This document shows positions 1 through 18,642 of a stretch of DNA of 64,000 nt, piece by piece; positions within the stretch are counted from its first letter, which is position 1; every line of letters starts with the position of its first letter. The notes under the pieces are model-generated. The model ran no database searches, was not told the DNA's origin, and saw only the letters and a program-made list of their open reading frames with translations. The stretch is from positions 186,001-250,000 of the forward strand of contig CM024181.1 of NCBI GenBank assembly GCA_013433145.1, given 5' to 3'. The stretch comes from Ascaris suum. Taxonomy: Eukaryota > Nematoda > Chromadorea > Rhabditida > Ascarididae. The position numbers and the translations under genes are program-made.

Positions 1-1042
1 CATCTAGCGTTAGGAAATGTATTTCATACTACGTCCCCAGAAGGTCTCTTTTCACATAAAAGTATCTTGCTTGGATCCCACCAAGGTTCCCCTTCCAGTT
101 AATTCTTTCAACTTTGTAGTATGTAAATTTCTTCCCGGCGCTGTTATTTTGTGGAATGCAGCCCTGTCACCATTTCCGGTCGGTTTCTGCTCAGTCTTAA
201 GTATTGTTTTTCCTTTCTTTAGGCATTTTTATCTTTTCCTTTACCTCATAACGTCGTTATCGGGAGTTTTTCCTCTTGCTGCAATTCATGTAGTCTCAGT
301 TGTTTCGAATTTCTCATTTTGTCCTCAAATTTTATCATGGAAATAAATTTTAATGGGATGATTTATTTTTTGCCGGCGTAGTTCGTGCCCGAAAACCTCT
401 ACCTCAGTTCATTTTGGAAAATTCATCGCTCTGCCTATGCTGAATGCCGGATCTTTATTCACTTCGGTTGCCTCTTTTTCTGTTGACTTTTGTGTCGCGC
501 TGAAGTTGAGGGAATCGATCGCTTTCTTATTTTCACTTCGAATTCTACAATCGCACAGAATAAGATATATAACGAATACACAGGAAGAAAATAATTTGTC
601 GAAAGCATAAGTTGAGACATGTGCGAAGAGTTTTCAATGAATTGACTCATTAATGAAAAATTGCAACAGAATATGGGCTTACTTTTACAGTTAGACTTGA
701 CATAGGCGGTTTGCAAACTTACTTGAAACTGTTATCAAAAATATGTTCATCACATTCCTCGTGATATCAAGCAGTTATGAATAATTATAGCACATTTTCC
801 ATTAATTTATATCTATTCGCATACCAAACTAGTTGCACAGGAGTGTTCTCGGCGTCAAAATTCTTTGATAGAATATTTTCCAGAAGAAAGCGTGTTGCGG
901 GAAAAAATTCTGCGAGGGGCTGCTGCTTTTTTGTGTAATCGAAGTTCTGTGCGCAGCTCTCTGTATAATTGACCTAAATTTTGTTTTTTATTCTTGCTTC
1001 TCATTTAGGCATAAAAAGATAAATCCTATGTGAGTATTGCAG
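1..1042. other. 5' flank or upstream intron of the first gene; no exon identified
   Basis: I could not assign any exon here. The first coding exon supported downstream begins at an acceptor (TTGCAG) ending at 1042 and needs one base from an earlier exon, so that exon must lie in this stretch or left of the window. A 109-codon open frame at 17-346 is hydrophobic but matches nothing I recognise and has no obvious splice context, so it is not called. Confidence 0.4.
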
Positions 1043-6535
<5,493 letters not shown>

Positions 6536-9319
6536 CAGAAGACCGTACAAAACGTTTTAAATCAAGTGCGTCACATCAGTCCTGTTCTCTTCAGTGCTCT
6601 CATAAAATAAGGTAACGGAGGGGCACGCTAGAGGATTTGCATAATACGCTTTTTCGCAGTTTTACCTAACAGTTCAACCAACTTTATAAATCGTCAGCAA
6701 TTGATGAAAGTTCGTAAAAATGCGTTGATCGGACCGATCATTTGTGCGGATCTTCAACATCTCTTCATTCGATCGACTAGAAAATACGTTCATGGAATCT
6801 TGCTTTTTCGACGCATTTTATTTTAGCGTTGAGTATGTACGATTACATTAGGGAAATTTAACTAATCTTAAATGATTGAAGTTGCTTATTGCGGTGTCAG
6901 CTGACGATTGACCAGATGTGTTACATGCTCTATCCCTTCAACGCTTCGGTGGCCGACATTCGTTTTATTGCATTGAATTTCCCCTGCATATTAGAATAGT
7001 TGTTGCCCATACGTGTGTCAAGAATTTGACAAAGGTTTCTGGCGATTCGGTCGGAGTGACGAAATGTCCGGGAATCTGTGATGTAGAGGGCGTGATACTA
7101 AGAAATTGCAGATCGGTAACTCAGTTGGCCTAAACGGAAGTGAAGCAGTGAGGCATGAAAGAAGGGAAGAACTGTGGAACATGTAGAGAAATTTAGCAGA
7201 TCATTCTCGCTAGTGCTTTTCGAGAAGTCTTAGGGACGAGGTGTAAAGGAGTCTGCTGAGTGCTTAAAAAATGTTCTCTTTATCTGGAGATGCAGGCGAG
7301 CATACAGTGTTAAATGAAAGTTGCGCAAAAATTGTCCATTGTCTCAAGTAGCTATAACAGCAAGAGGTAAACGTAGAGTATCTGAAGAATTGAGGAAAGG
7401 GATGAGGAGAGAATACTCAAAAATTGCCAGTAAGGTGGGTGGAGCGAAGATACAGAAGAAATTGCTTCCCATTGAGAGCCAACCGTAGTTTTTATGTATT
7501 TTTGTGCAGTTGTAAATGTGTGGAGTGTTTTATTTGCAGTAAAATGTTGCAAATAGTACTCTTTTATTTTCCAGCAAAGTTGTATCCGGTACAACAGCTG
7601 AAAATATTTTAATTTAAATGTGTTAGCTATTTTGTCGTTTTGTCATAATGGCACGACTCGAGGCTCGAACACTTTCGAGAATTTTCGATAAAGCCTCAGA
7701 GCTCTGATTGCCTTTGACAGAGTATTTCCCCCTTTTATGTAGCATACAGTTATCCCTTCATAAGCACAGATTGAGAACATCTAACGCAGTAGTGAACTCC
7801 GTTGTCTTCTCGGATGTAACCGCTTGTCAAAACATGTGTCGCATCTCACCTGTCAATGTGTTTCAATCCCGATGCTCTCATTTTCGCTACAAAATGCTGT
7901 CGCATAGGAACGGTTGATGTTGAAAGTTATGTAATGTGGGAAACTTCTCGGTTACAATTTGAAGTGCTTGCAGCGCACATGCTTGAACCTGCTAGTGTAC
8001 GTCCTACGTTCGCACTCCACCCGCTGCTGCCATGAAAGGGGTGAAAAATGGCTTTTTGAAGGGGTGGGGCAAATAGATGTTTGAGGTTTGAAACGAGATA
8101 TAAAATATACGTTCCCAACGGTCAGTGATGGATAAGAGGTGGAAGGTTCGTCCGCAACAGGTGGACAGGATCTAGGGGTATATATATTTATATATTTATT
8201 TATTGCACTCCCTTCCCGTGCGCGTTGTTTCTTGTTTTTAAAGTTTGGTACAGCACCACGTTTTGTATTTTGGGGACCTGCAGTTCTGTGCATGCTTTGC
8301 CACAACAGCGGCGGCGTTACGAATCTCTCCTCGCGAATGTGGAGGACTGTGTTTGCAAATATGTTTATGCTACCGATCCACAATTATCCTCTATCGGATC
8401 TTTTTTTCCAGCTGGGTTCAGTTAAGCGAGTGCTGATTCCCGATGCGGGCACCCTGCTCAAACTTCAAAGGAACATTCTTTTGTAAAAAGTTTGAAAAGT
8501 TCGTTTTGGTAGAACAGCTTCATAGGCCGAGGTAAACACCATCGCAGCTTCACTGAGCCTGGGCAAGTTTGGGCCGTGCAGGCCTATTGAGTAAACCACA
8601 GCTCTTTTTTCAAAATTTTGCATGATACTCAGTGTCGCCGCGTTTCGCCGAGTGATACGAGGTGGTACCCATTATTATTGCCCTGGTGTATCGGCGTATT
8701 TACGATAGTCGGGTTTCGGTCATGCGTTAGAGCTGGTTCTCCATTCAGGTTCTTTGAAAAGTTTTAAACCCCCGGAGTTTTTTGGCTACAAATTGCAGTT
8801 TATCGGATGGCTATCACCACACATCATTCCTATCACAGATTTGATGTTTGAGCGGTAATTTTGCTAATAGTAACCTTATTTCGGTGGTTCGCATGCGTTG
8901 AATTTTTATGGGCTACGTTTTTTCAAGATCAAAGCGTGAAAGTTTTTTCTGGATTTTTCGAAACTTTTAGCCATATCGTCCTCTCATTGTGCTTATTCGC
9001 AGCTTTCTTTTCTAACTTTGCGCACGTTTCCTTGACCTTATATGGGGTTAGAGAGGAGAGGCTTGCGAAGATCCATATGCGACCCGAAAAGGCTAGAGTG
9101 CTTTCTCTAGAAATCACTTCTGAATCTGTCTTCATGCTTCTGCATAGCGCCACACCTTGGGTAAAACGTACAACAAGGCGCGGTTGCTGTTTTTTCATAT
9201 CACTGCGCAGATGCGTTCGATTTTGCTGCTTTTCTCTCAAAAGTGTTCTAATTATATGAAATGATTATAGCAGTGGCCGGAAGCTGTTATTTTTGCTGGA
9301 GGAAGTATCGTTTTAGACG
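6536..9319. other. Spacer between the first gene and gos-28; no gene seen
   Basis: About 2.8 kb with no supported exon. Overlapping open frames of 115-143 codons on both strands at 7952-8486 resemble no family I know and are read as chance. The spacing is too long for the usual 100-400 bp gap of a worm operon, although an SL acceptor sits at the gos-28 start. Confidence 0.55.
9309..9317 (+). promoter_or_regulatory. Probable spliced-leader trans-splice acceptor of gos-28
   Basis: The sequence ATCGTTTTAG ends about three bases before the gos-28 ATG (9320). A worm-type acceptor this close to a start codon is the usual position for SL1 trans-splicing. The alternative, a cis-spliced 5'UTR exon upstream, cannot be excluded from sequence alone. 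Confidence 0.55.
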
Positions 9320-12300
9320 ATGGTCGAGACATGGGAAGGTAAAGCAATTTTGAGTTGCTTTTTCGTGGTTTTAATTCGTTTGTTCGTTCTCTTCTAAAAG
9401 ATCGCTCGTTTTGGTTGCCATTTTTAAGTTTTGAACACATTGCAGCTCATCAATGATCCAGCATGTAATCGTTCTTTGCTGCGTCCGTTTTATGCTAAAG
9501 GCATTGGTCTTGAAAAGGGAACTGAAGAAGGGAAAACAGGATTCCTGTGATGAGAAGAAGCCATGTCCAACGAGTGACATTTTCCTTATCGTTCATCTTT
9601 TTGTTGAAATAAGCGGGGCATCGAGAGGAAAATTTCATTCTCTCATGGGCAGCATCTCCCACTACTTAACCCCACGGGAACGCCTGCTGCAGTTCGATAT
9701 TTTCAGCCTTATTCGCATTTGGGCATTTGGCAGTTCCAGATATTGCAAGCAGTAGGCAGTTTTGCAGCACGTACAAAACTTGAAGACTTTATAAGAAATC
9801 TCTCGGGTGCCCGAAGTTTTCGACAATTTCTCGCGCTCACTTCGAAACAATTTTGACCAGAATTTGATTTCCGTAAACGTTCTGGAGCATTGCAACAGTT
9901 GACCAGAAAGTATAGCGATAATATCTGCTTAGATGAGTGCCCTCAACTCGACAGCCTCCTTCGATATACAGTTCCATTTTTCCTCACTGATACGAGGAAT
10001 GCTCGCATCCAAGAGTTTCCAAAGAGTTGCCTGGGCTCTTGGGTTCGGAAACAAATTGTGGAAGATAAACTAAAGGCTGGAGTGTAGGGAATTTTTGGAC
10101 AGAAGAAGCTCGTTCTGTCTTTTTTATTTCACATCCTCATATCATCAAAATTTGGGATTTTAATCGCAGAAAGTCTATCCAAGGAATAAAACATAGAAGT
10201 CCAAGAGCCATCAAGTGTGGAACGTCTAAGAAATAAATTGTTGAGAGGACTTCTCGAGGGGTTTAAGAAGTTCTAAGAAGTAACTGAGGAAGCGGTTGAG
10301 GCGTTTGTTTATGAAGCAATTGAAAGCACTGTAATGTAAAAATAGTGGACGGTGGTGGTGCTTGGAGAATGTCGAAATTTCTGAAGTTGAAGAACTGCAA
10401 GTTCATAATGAATGGCAAGTTCTGGTTTTTCCTATAAATAACCTGTAAGTTTTGATTACCAGTTTTGAATGAATTTATCGTTTGCACCTTATCAAGATAA
10501 AGAGTTTGGGTTCTATCAGATGAGGTTTTGTGGGATATCGACTTTGTCACTTCAAACCGATTACTGGGAATTACGCAATTTGCTGCAGAAGTACTGTAGA
10601 TACTCCGAGTACGTTCGCTGCGGGTACTGTGAAAAAGGAATACTGTAGTGATTGAAGCGCGAGCCTACGGATTTCGGAACCTCGTTTCTTGCGTAGAATA
10701 GGCGCGAAAAAGATTTCCTTCAAAAATGCGGAAGAAGTAATCGGCTGCAAATATTTTCCAAACATCGATCCTACATAGCTGCATGGTAGTCTTTTAGGGT
10801 CGAGGCAAAGAGATGCCACCTTTTTTGAATTGCTGAGTTGAAAAAAAAAATAGAACAAACTAATCGTTACGATGGAATCATTTATGAAGTTGACAATTCG
10901 ATCTATTTGTTTCTAAGGTAATGGAAATTTGATCGATTTACATTGAATTTGATATTTCTGCGATTCGATTGAAGTGCTGTGTGTTTGCAGATTTGCGTAA
11001 GCGTGCGCGCATGCTGGAAAATTCGATCGATGTGAAACTTGTCACACTTAATAAACTCGCATGTGGCATCTCGGGTAAGTCTTTCATCGGTTTTAGCATC
11101 CGCGTCGCATAACTTTTTGTTTATTTACTACCTATGGGCAGCTATGCGATTTTTTGTCACTCTGTTCTGCAGCAGCCAGATTTCTTTATTATTAGTGTAA
11201 TATTAGAATGTATTCACATTTTAGTGGTTCATTATTTTGAGAGTTTCTTTTCTTCTTAATAGACCTTTTAAATTTCGTCTTTCCGTTTAGAGATTTTAAG
11301 AGGTAAAGGCGATTTCGCTCAAAATTCGGTGAGATAAGGTAATTGAGGTAAATAGAAATGTTGCTTGTCGATAAGACTGTTGCTTCCAGTGGGAGAATTT
11401 ACTGAATATATTGAGATGTTCTTGCGAGATGCTGCAATGTGCTCGGCTTAATCACATTTTGATGTTGTGATTAGTTTCTTTGCATTACTTGTAAATTCCA
11501 TGAAGAAAATTGTCCGTTAAAACTTTTTTATAGTTTCCAGACTAAATAGTTGGCTGAATAAAAGGAGGATTAATTGTGCACATAGCTGATAAGCGTTACT
11601 CCACCCAAATTTTATTTGAATTCAAGTAATGCTCAACTTAAGACTGATTAGTCGGTAGATGCGAAAAAACTTAACAAGTCATTCATGGATTTTTTGCCTT
11701 TTATCTTTGAGAACCTGCCGTAATTTGCGACGCTGAAGACCATTTTTAATTCAATGAAACTGAAACTTGAGGTCATTATTATGGTACTGAGGCAAGTCGG
11801 GTTTTAGGTATTTCTCAGAGCACTGCTGAATAGGACTAGTTTGGGCACAGGAATCGGACATCAAAAATTTAGTTGGTGCAGAACTTCGTTTCGTTGTTGC
11901 CCTTATCGTAATGGTGATTGATGCCTGAAATTCGAACGTTGCAATAAGTAGGAATGCTTCTTTTTTCAATAATCCGCAAATAAGTTTGACGCTCACCCTG
12001 TTTGAATGGGAAGGGAGCAAGAAGTTCTGATGCCTATCCACAATGGTTTCAACGCTTTCTTGCACCTCGCCCAGTTATGACTTCATTGTGAACAATATCG
12101 AAATTTGCTATTAAGGGTTGAATAGAAAACAGTTGCCTTTGTTTTTATTTGAATAGATTTGCGCATTGACTCCACTTTGATGGGATGTAAAATTTGTCTC
12201 CTTAGAGTGAGATTTATTCCCGATTGTCGCAGCTGTTCTGTCATTTCAACTAGAGTTGCTGCAAAAGTGTCACATGTTAGTGAGCCGAAATTTTTAATCT

Positions 12301-15300
12301 GTGAATTAATTTAAACGGACCACGACTTTAGAATTTCTGCAGAGAATTAGCATTGTTAGGATGGGAATTATGTTGGCGAAACATAGCTGTTGCGCTGACA
12401 TTTTCATGAGTTTGAAGTGTAAAATTTACCTGTAAAACTTTGTCTTGTCGATTTAATAGCTTGATATTTAACATACAGCTCTCTTTCCAACTCCGACTCC
12501 ATCTTCGAATATTTTTCTCCTTGATTTATGCTTCGGACCCTTATTTGGGCTGAGTCGATGGCCAGTGGGACGTCTTGCAGCCGCCCAATCTTTTTTTTGC
12601 CGGTGGTTCCATTGGGTGTCAAGTTTAGGGCAGCAGCGTCTCAAAGTAGGCCTCCTCGACGAAGGACCGCTTCATATCCTCGAAACTTACTTCTGTGCTA
12701 TAACACACTTTCCCAGATTTCCCATCGTGCTCCCTTACTTCTAGCATAACTGCCTCTCGATGAATCCCGGATCAATCATTTTCGATTTTCTGGTCACGGT
12801 TTACCTTCTCCGTTTTTCGGCGAGGACCTTTCGGCTGAAGTTGCACTCCTACGACGTTCTAAGAAGTGTAAGAAGTGTTATTTAATATTAAAATCTATGC
12901 TTAATTAAGCGTATTTAAGGCAGGCATGAGTCGTCAGTCAGCGTGAATAACAGCAAGGAGAACGTATTCAATTCGCTGTCTGCTGAGCTGGAAGAGATGA
13001 TCGTCAAATTGGTGCACATCAACGACGAAGTATGCATTTAATGTTCTTAAAAATATAGCAACAACGATGCTTTGTGTGCCAAATGTGGCATGTTGCGCTT
13101 TATGTAACTGAATTACCGCATGTCTTGTGAAACTGCAAATACAGTCCTCGGAATTACAAGACGAGTTGCTGGAGGAAGGAGGGATACGTTTTTTTCCAAA
13201 TCTGTGGGAACGTTTGGCACCTTGGGTAACAACTGAGACATCTAAAGTCGTGTTATATGTTTCGAATTTTTTGACGAAAGTAGCTACAATTTTATTTCCT
13301 AACATCGAAACTGCGTTGCTTCCTGTGGAAGAGGTAGGAAGGAGATGAAAAGGATAGCAAATTTTGCGAAGTGCCACCATGACAGCCGTATGTCCATTGT
13401 CAGTGGCTGCCAAGCAGATGATGAGAGTGCATCTCTCCCATATTTGAGGTCTTTAATGTTTCAATTGATGATCGAGGGAGGGTGGAGAGGGGAGAGGGCT
13501 GTGTGATGGTCGATGCCACCTCAGTTTTGATGTTTGCACTTCCAAGTTTTATTGGTTGCAGCAATAATAATAGTATAAAATTGAATCAGAAGGAGGAAAG
13601 AAGCTGGAAATACACTGAATAAAAGGAATAAAAATAATAAAGTAAACAGTGACCATTTAGTAAATGGAATATGCAGGTCGCGAAACATATGACTTGCACT
13701 TTGTATCGATTCTTTTTAGAGCCTAAGCCGGAAGTTGAACTGCGTTGAAAAGTCGGGTCCTTGGTTTTACACTCTATGACCGCTTTTTATTTAACCTGAT
13801 CCTTTTTTTCTGTCGTCATGTGATTTTTTCTAGCCCAAGCTTGGTAGCGAAATGTCTCTTCTCAGCTTTTTCTTTCCTTTTATTTTTCATTTGTTACTCC
13901 AGACGAGTTGTAATCTAACCTTTAGAGCGAGTTCTTCAGGCGAATTGAGGGTCTCATGTGTGAAGCGAGTGCTGGCAAGTGAAAGTCATTGAGTCATTGC
14001 CATTAGTTTGCTTGTGGTAATCGGGGAACGACAAGTTACTAGTACTATTAGTTTCGTTATGTGTTTTGGGGAACCTCACAAACACCGTCACCATTTTATT
14101 TCCTTTCGGGTTAATTGCGAGGAATATCAATCCGGAAGCTGAGTGCGTCACTTTTGGCCGAACTGTTGGCAGTGAAGGCAGAAACTCGAGGTCTTGGCGT
14201 CTTTATTGCTTACAAACTTTCTCCTAAACTTTTCGAGCTAGCATCGATCGGTTTGCTTTCCGCGCCATAATCGCATCCTAAAGGGGCTGAAAATGTGAAA
14301 TGTATGGACGTATTCGCATTTCCTGAAAACGCGTCTTAGTCCGGTAACTGGCTATGGAGGTGACAGCGCTGTGGAGTTAAGACCATGCATTATAGGAGCT
14401 GATTTAAAATGATGAACAGTGGGTTGCGAAGAATCGGGACAGTAAAGCAATATTGCATGATGGGTCCCGAGATTCTTCATGTTACCATGGACGGCAATCG
14501 GGTTCGATAGGTATATCTTCTATAATTGAAGACCAAAGGTGCACGATCGGAGGTTTTCGCTGCTATTTCACGACGGTCTTTGAGCATTTCGCGATAATTT
14601 TCAGCTGCTGCAAGAAGGTGCAACCTATTAATCTCTATCAGGCTATCAAGCATTTTCTATGCCTATGAAAAATTGACTGGCGGTAATGAACCTTCGCTTA
14701 CCTTTCCTTCTAGAAAACCTCCTAATAATAGGTTGTAGATGGCTTTGCTCTAATGTTATTGCATATTTAGATGAGTGAGCATATTGGACGACATCAGCGA
14801 GCGAGTCCAGCGTCGGGCGGCTGGGCATCCAATCCAGCGCTGCAACATACGTTAAGGCGGCATCGTGAAATTCTTCGTGATTACTCTACAGAGTTCAACA
14901 GATCTCGCGACAATGTTCAGAACCAGTTGCAAAGGTTACTGTTGACCCTTACTCTTCCCATGTCTATTGCTCAGATGTTTCTCGCTACAGACTGAGATTG
15001 GCAAACGCAAGTTTAATCCCGCTCATAGTGTCGTCCCTCGCTTATATTCCATTACAGACTTTGACGCATTTCGAAAACGGGGGATGTTTAAACAGCTAGA
15101 ATAAAAATTTCGTAAGCAAGCGGAAGTAGAGAGTAATGCAGAAAGAGCCTATGTACCGTACACCTTTCTTCAAAAGATTTTATTATTTATTACGGCCGGA
15201 TTTCATAGTGATTTCCTCGTCTGCAGTCCTCTTTTAGTGACGCATACGATTTTAGCCTTATCGGAAATCAGTCGGGTGCCAAAGCCATGAGTGCTCAGGT

Positions 15301-17341
15301 CGCTGTCAAATTTGGCTCTAGGCGCTTTTAAACAAGTAGATGCCGAATGTGATGGTTTCTTGGTACCAAATAATGGGAGGAATACTCTCTGGACCCAAGA
15401 TTCTGCGGCTTGTTAACAAACTTCACAACTAGCTTTAAAGCGTGTATGTGCGGAAGTGATATTTCTTTAGAAACAAACTGTCGGAGATGATTTTCAACTG
15501 ATCGTGTCTTCATAATATCTGGAAAACGCAGCTTTTCCTTTCGTTTCCATTCTAGTGAGAGTAGCCCACTTCATCTGTTGAATACCAGCTGCATCTGAAT
15601 TCACCATGCCAATGGGCCATCTTCGTATCGTGGATATTTAATAGCATTTATTGAATCGACGTTTCCGTCGTTGTCACGCTGTGATGGGCAGCTGGTTGTA
15701 CCGAAATCCCGATTCCGGCATCCCAGTTGTTTTCAAAGGAATTCTGGGTTAAAAGTACGAACGGTCACCGAAGGCATCTTGATTGCGTTGCATAAAGTAT
15801 TTTTTTATTTTAAAAAAGTCTGTTTTCTCTTTACAAATCTCTTGCGCTAGTTTCGGTTTGTTCTACTACTGGCTTCTTTCGCTTCTGGCTTTAACGTTTC
15901 TGACAATTCTAGTGAAGTCACTTCAAAGTACCGTGGTTTCAGGGAAAGCTTATTAAGAGGAGGGTCGGACGACGCATCGTGCCTCAACAATCGTTTGAAG
16001 CCAAGCGACTTCTTATTAAAGGAGCAGGAACATATCGCTAGCTGCGATCGCCTTCTTGACGAGCAGATCAGGTTTTGTGTTGATCGTTTATATAAAAGTG
16101 GGCCAAGTCATATTATCCTCCAACGATTATTTGTTTATATATTGCTTCTATTTTATTTTCTGAGCTACGCAAACGATGTCGAGGTGTTAAAGCTTTGGTC
16201 TCGTTGCATTATAAAATGTGGTATTATAAGGTATGAAGAGCCTGAATTTCTTATCGGCAGTACGTTTGCAGCGAAGCCATATAATACAGCTAGGAAGTCA
16301 GCTTGCAATCCTTAGGCTTTTGAATTCCTTATACTTTTTTGTTGCCGAAATGAATGAATCTTTTGAGTCCCTTCTTGTCGTATCTGCGCATCGAACCATC
16401 GTTTAGCTTTATTACTTTAATTTTTTTTTGTTTGCTTCTGCCGCCTCTTCAACTTCTTAATCGAAATTTGTCAGTGAAGGATTAGAAGTAGTTTTTTTAT
16501 TTCTCGAATGACTAGCACAGTGTTAATGTTATTAGCTCACACATCCTATTATGAAGCGATCGGCCGAGTGCTTTATAATGCAACGTAACATCTTGCTTCG
16601 AGACAGTTTTTGCTGACAGCCGTTGGCATATACTTTCAGCATAACTGCGCACATTGATAAGTGGAGGGCTTCAATGTTCACTATAAATGCTTTTTTGCAG
16701 CATCGCAATGTCAGCCAAGGAGCACACATATACACAGAGAATGACGCTTAGAGATATTAGTAAGAAGGTCACGAATCTTGCAAGTTAGTTCGTTTCGTTT
16801 CCTTTAATTTCATTCCATTACGATTCAGCTTCATTTGCTTCTGAGCCTTTTTTATGTAATAATTATAGGTAGCTACCTACTGCTCGCAAAAGATTTCAAG
16901 TGTGCATCTTGTCCAAAAACATTCAGTATTTTTACAGGTATGCGAAATCTTACGTTTTAAGCGAACCTGAAACAAGCAATTCTTGTGGTCGTTTGATTGG
17001 CAATGTCTTTGGAGCATTCGGCCAATTAAAACGTAGTTTAGGAGCGAAAGTATGGAAGAAGCTTAGTAAAAGCTTTTAAGGAAAACCTCTTCTGTTAGCT
17101 GGAGTGTGAGATGAAATCGGCTTACGATTAGAAAATTGGTTTTGTTTGCCCATATTTATCTACGCATCTTCTGCCCTAGAATTCGAGTAATTGCAAAGGG
17201 TTTTCCCTTTCAGAAAAATACCCACTGGTAAACAGTGTGGTACAGAAGATTCAAATGAGGAAACGTAAGGATACCGTTATCTTGGCGGCGGTCGTATCAG
17301 CCTGCCTTATCTTAATACTGCTTTATCTGTTGCGCTCCTGA
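9320..17341 (+). CDS. gos-28: Golgi SNAP receptor complex member 1 (GS28/GOSR1), Qb-SNARE, 7 exons, complete
   Basis: A Golgi Qb-SNARE that pairs with syntaxin-5-type partners in ER-Golgi and intra-Golgi vesicle fusion. Exons: 9320-9338, 10991-11074, 12920-13029, 14771-14934, 15943-16071, 16701-16783 and 17214-17341 (TGA), about 238 aa against 250 in the human protein. The N terminus MVETWEDLRKRARMLEN matches the family's WEDLRKQAR start and fixes the ATG in a 19-bp first exon. The middle carries NPALQHTLRRHREILRDY, typical of GS28. The SNARE motif runs from LLKEQEHIASCDRLL through ISIAMSAKEHTYTQR, whose Gln sits at the expected zero-layer position, to YPLVNSVVQKIQMRKRKD. A C-terminal anchor of about 20 hydrophobic residues ends LLRS. 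All intron phases agree. The one uncertain junction is the exon 3 acceptor: 12920 (TTTAAG, odd) or 12938 (CGTCAG, six residues shorter); both keep frame. Confidence 0.94.
13476..13498 (+). repeat. G-quadruplex-type G-run cluster in gos-28 intron 3
   Basis: Four G runs of 3, 3, 4 and 3 bases with gaps of 1, 6 and 3 bases meet the standard four-run quadruplex pattern. It lies on the coding strand within the intron between exons ending at 13029 and starting at 14771. Confidence 0.7.
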
Positions 17342-17757
17342 ATGCTACGTGCATGGGCGCCTCTTCTCGAAGGACGCTTTACTTCGCAACTTTGCACATT
17401 CTACCTTAAGCAGTTGCTGTTTCTTCAAGTGAGTGCTACATAGCATTCTTTTTGTCGTGTATTTAATTTTTTTTACTATCAAGCCAGAATCCTTCTTTTG
17501 TGGATATGATGATTAAACCTTTGAGATACTGTCCCACCAAAGTCGAGTTTTCTGTCTTGTTGTGCTTCTTGAAGAGAATATCATGAAAGTTGTGCCTCTC
17601 CGTTTGCTTTCATGCTTCAAATGAGCGTATCGAGGAATGGGTATCGAGATGTTTACTGACCACTACGATAAAAATTCAACTTTCTGTTTCTCGTCTTATT
17701 CGTTTTATGATCGAATACATGTAGGCACACTGGTGTTTCGGAGACGCGTCTTGAAAA

Positions 17758-17763
17758 AATAAA
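17758..17763 (+). terminator. AATAAA polyadenylation signal, likely for gos-28
   Basis: The first clear AATAAA noticed downstream of the gos-28 stop codon (17341), about 415 bp away. A 3'UTR of that length is plausible, but a variant signal closer to the stop is possible. Confidence 0.45.
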
Positions 17764-18642
17764 TCTTACGTTCCTTCGAAACTTCCTTTTTTTAGAGATT
17801 CCCGACCTTGTGTCTGCTGGCGATGAACCTTTTGCTTTCGATGTCCACTCAAGTCACTCATAAGAAACCTGCTATATAAGTAACAAGTCTCTCTCCGAAA
17901 TTCCATATGAGAAATCAGGCTTTGATCGTTGACTTCTCAGAAACATGTAATATAGCCTGCCATGCAGGGATCAACCCGTTTGTTATGTTATACGTTTGTG
18001 CTTTTTTTTTTCGAATGTCACCATTCAGTTTGCATTACAAAGCAATGGCTCACTCAGCGGTTTCGCTGACTCTTTGCGTGAAATTCATTGAGAAGGTGAT
18101 AAAATGTGATCGCACGCAAAGATATACAATTTATTGTGGGTTTCATTGGTACGAATGCTCAATTAACCAATACCTTTTTGGTAAAAGATTTGCTATTAAT
18201 GAAAAAAGGCGATGAGTGGTTTTACTGGTCAGCTTTGGGTCCATCACCTTTCCGTCCTCTTCTCAAGGGTGGATAGCGGTTGTAACCCCATCAATTCTTT
18301 CTATGATATTCAAAATTAGGTGCAAAATTCAGAGAGCTGAAAGGTGTATCGAAACGATAAAACGAATGAACGAGCTCACCTGTTCTAAAATATAGCATGA
18401 TTTTTGTCCATTGATAGCAAATATTATTCCTCAATTTATTTTGTCTTACAAGCATGGGAAATAAAGATTATTCCTCGTAAAGTTTGCTTCTGTGACAAAA
18501 ACGGTGATTATTTGAATTTCATGTTATTTTGCTTTCTTTCATTAAGACAAGTTCAGAAAAAAAGCAAAACACAAGAGGAAATTTTAACAATTCATGATTG
18601 CACTAAAGTTCTGCAAAACGTTGGATATTTATGACTGAATAG

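Noticed and set aside
17..346. 109-codon hydrophobic open frame at the left edge
   Set aside because: Low-complexity T-rich DNA read as hydrophobic residues; no family similarity or splice context linking it to the exon at 1043.
7952..8486. 143-codon minus and 115-codon plus open frames
   Set aside because: Mutually overlapping, no recognisable domain and no matching exons; treated as chance frames in the intergenic spacer.
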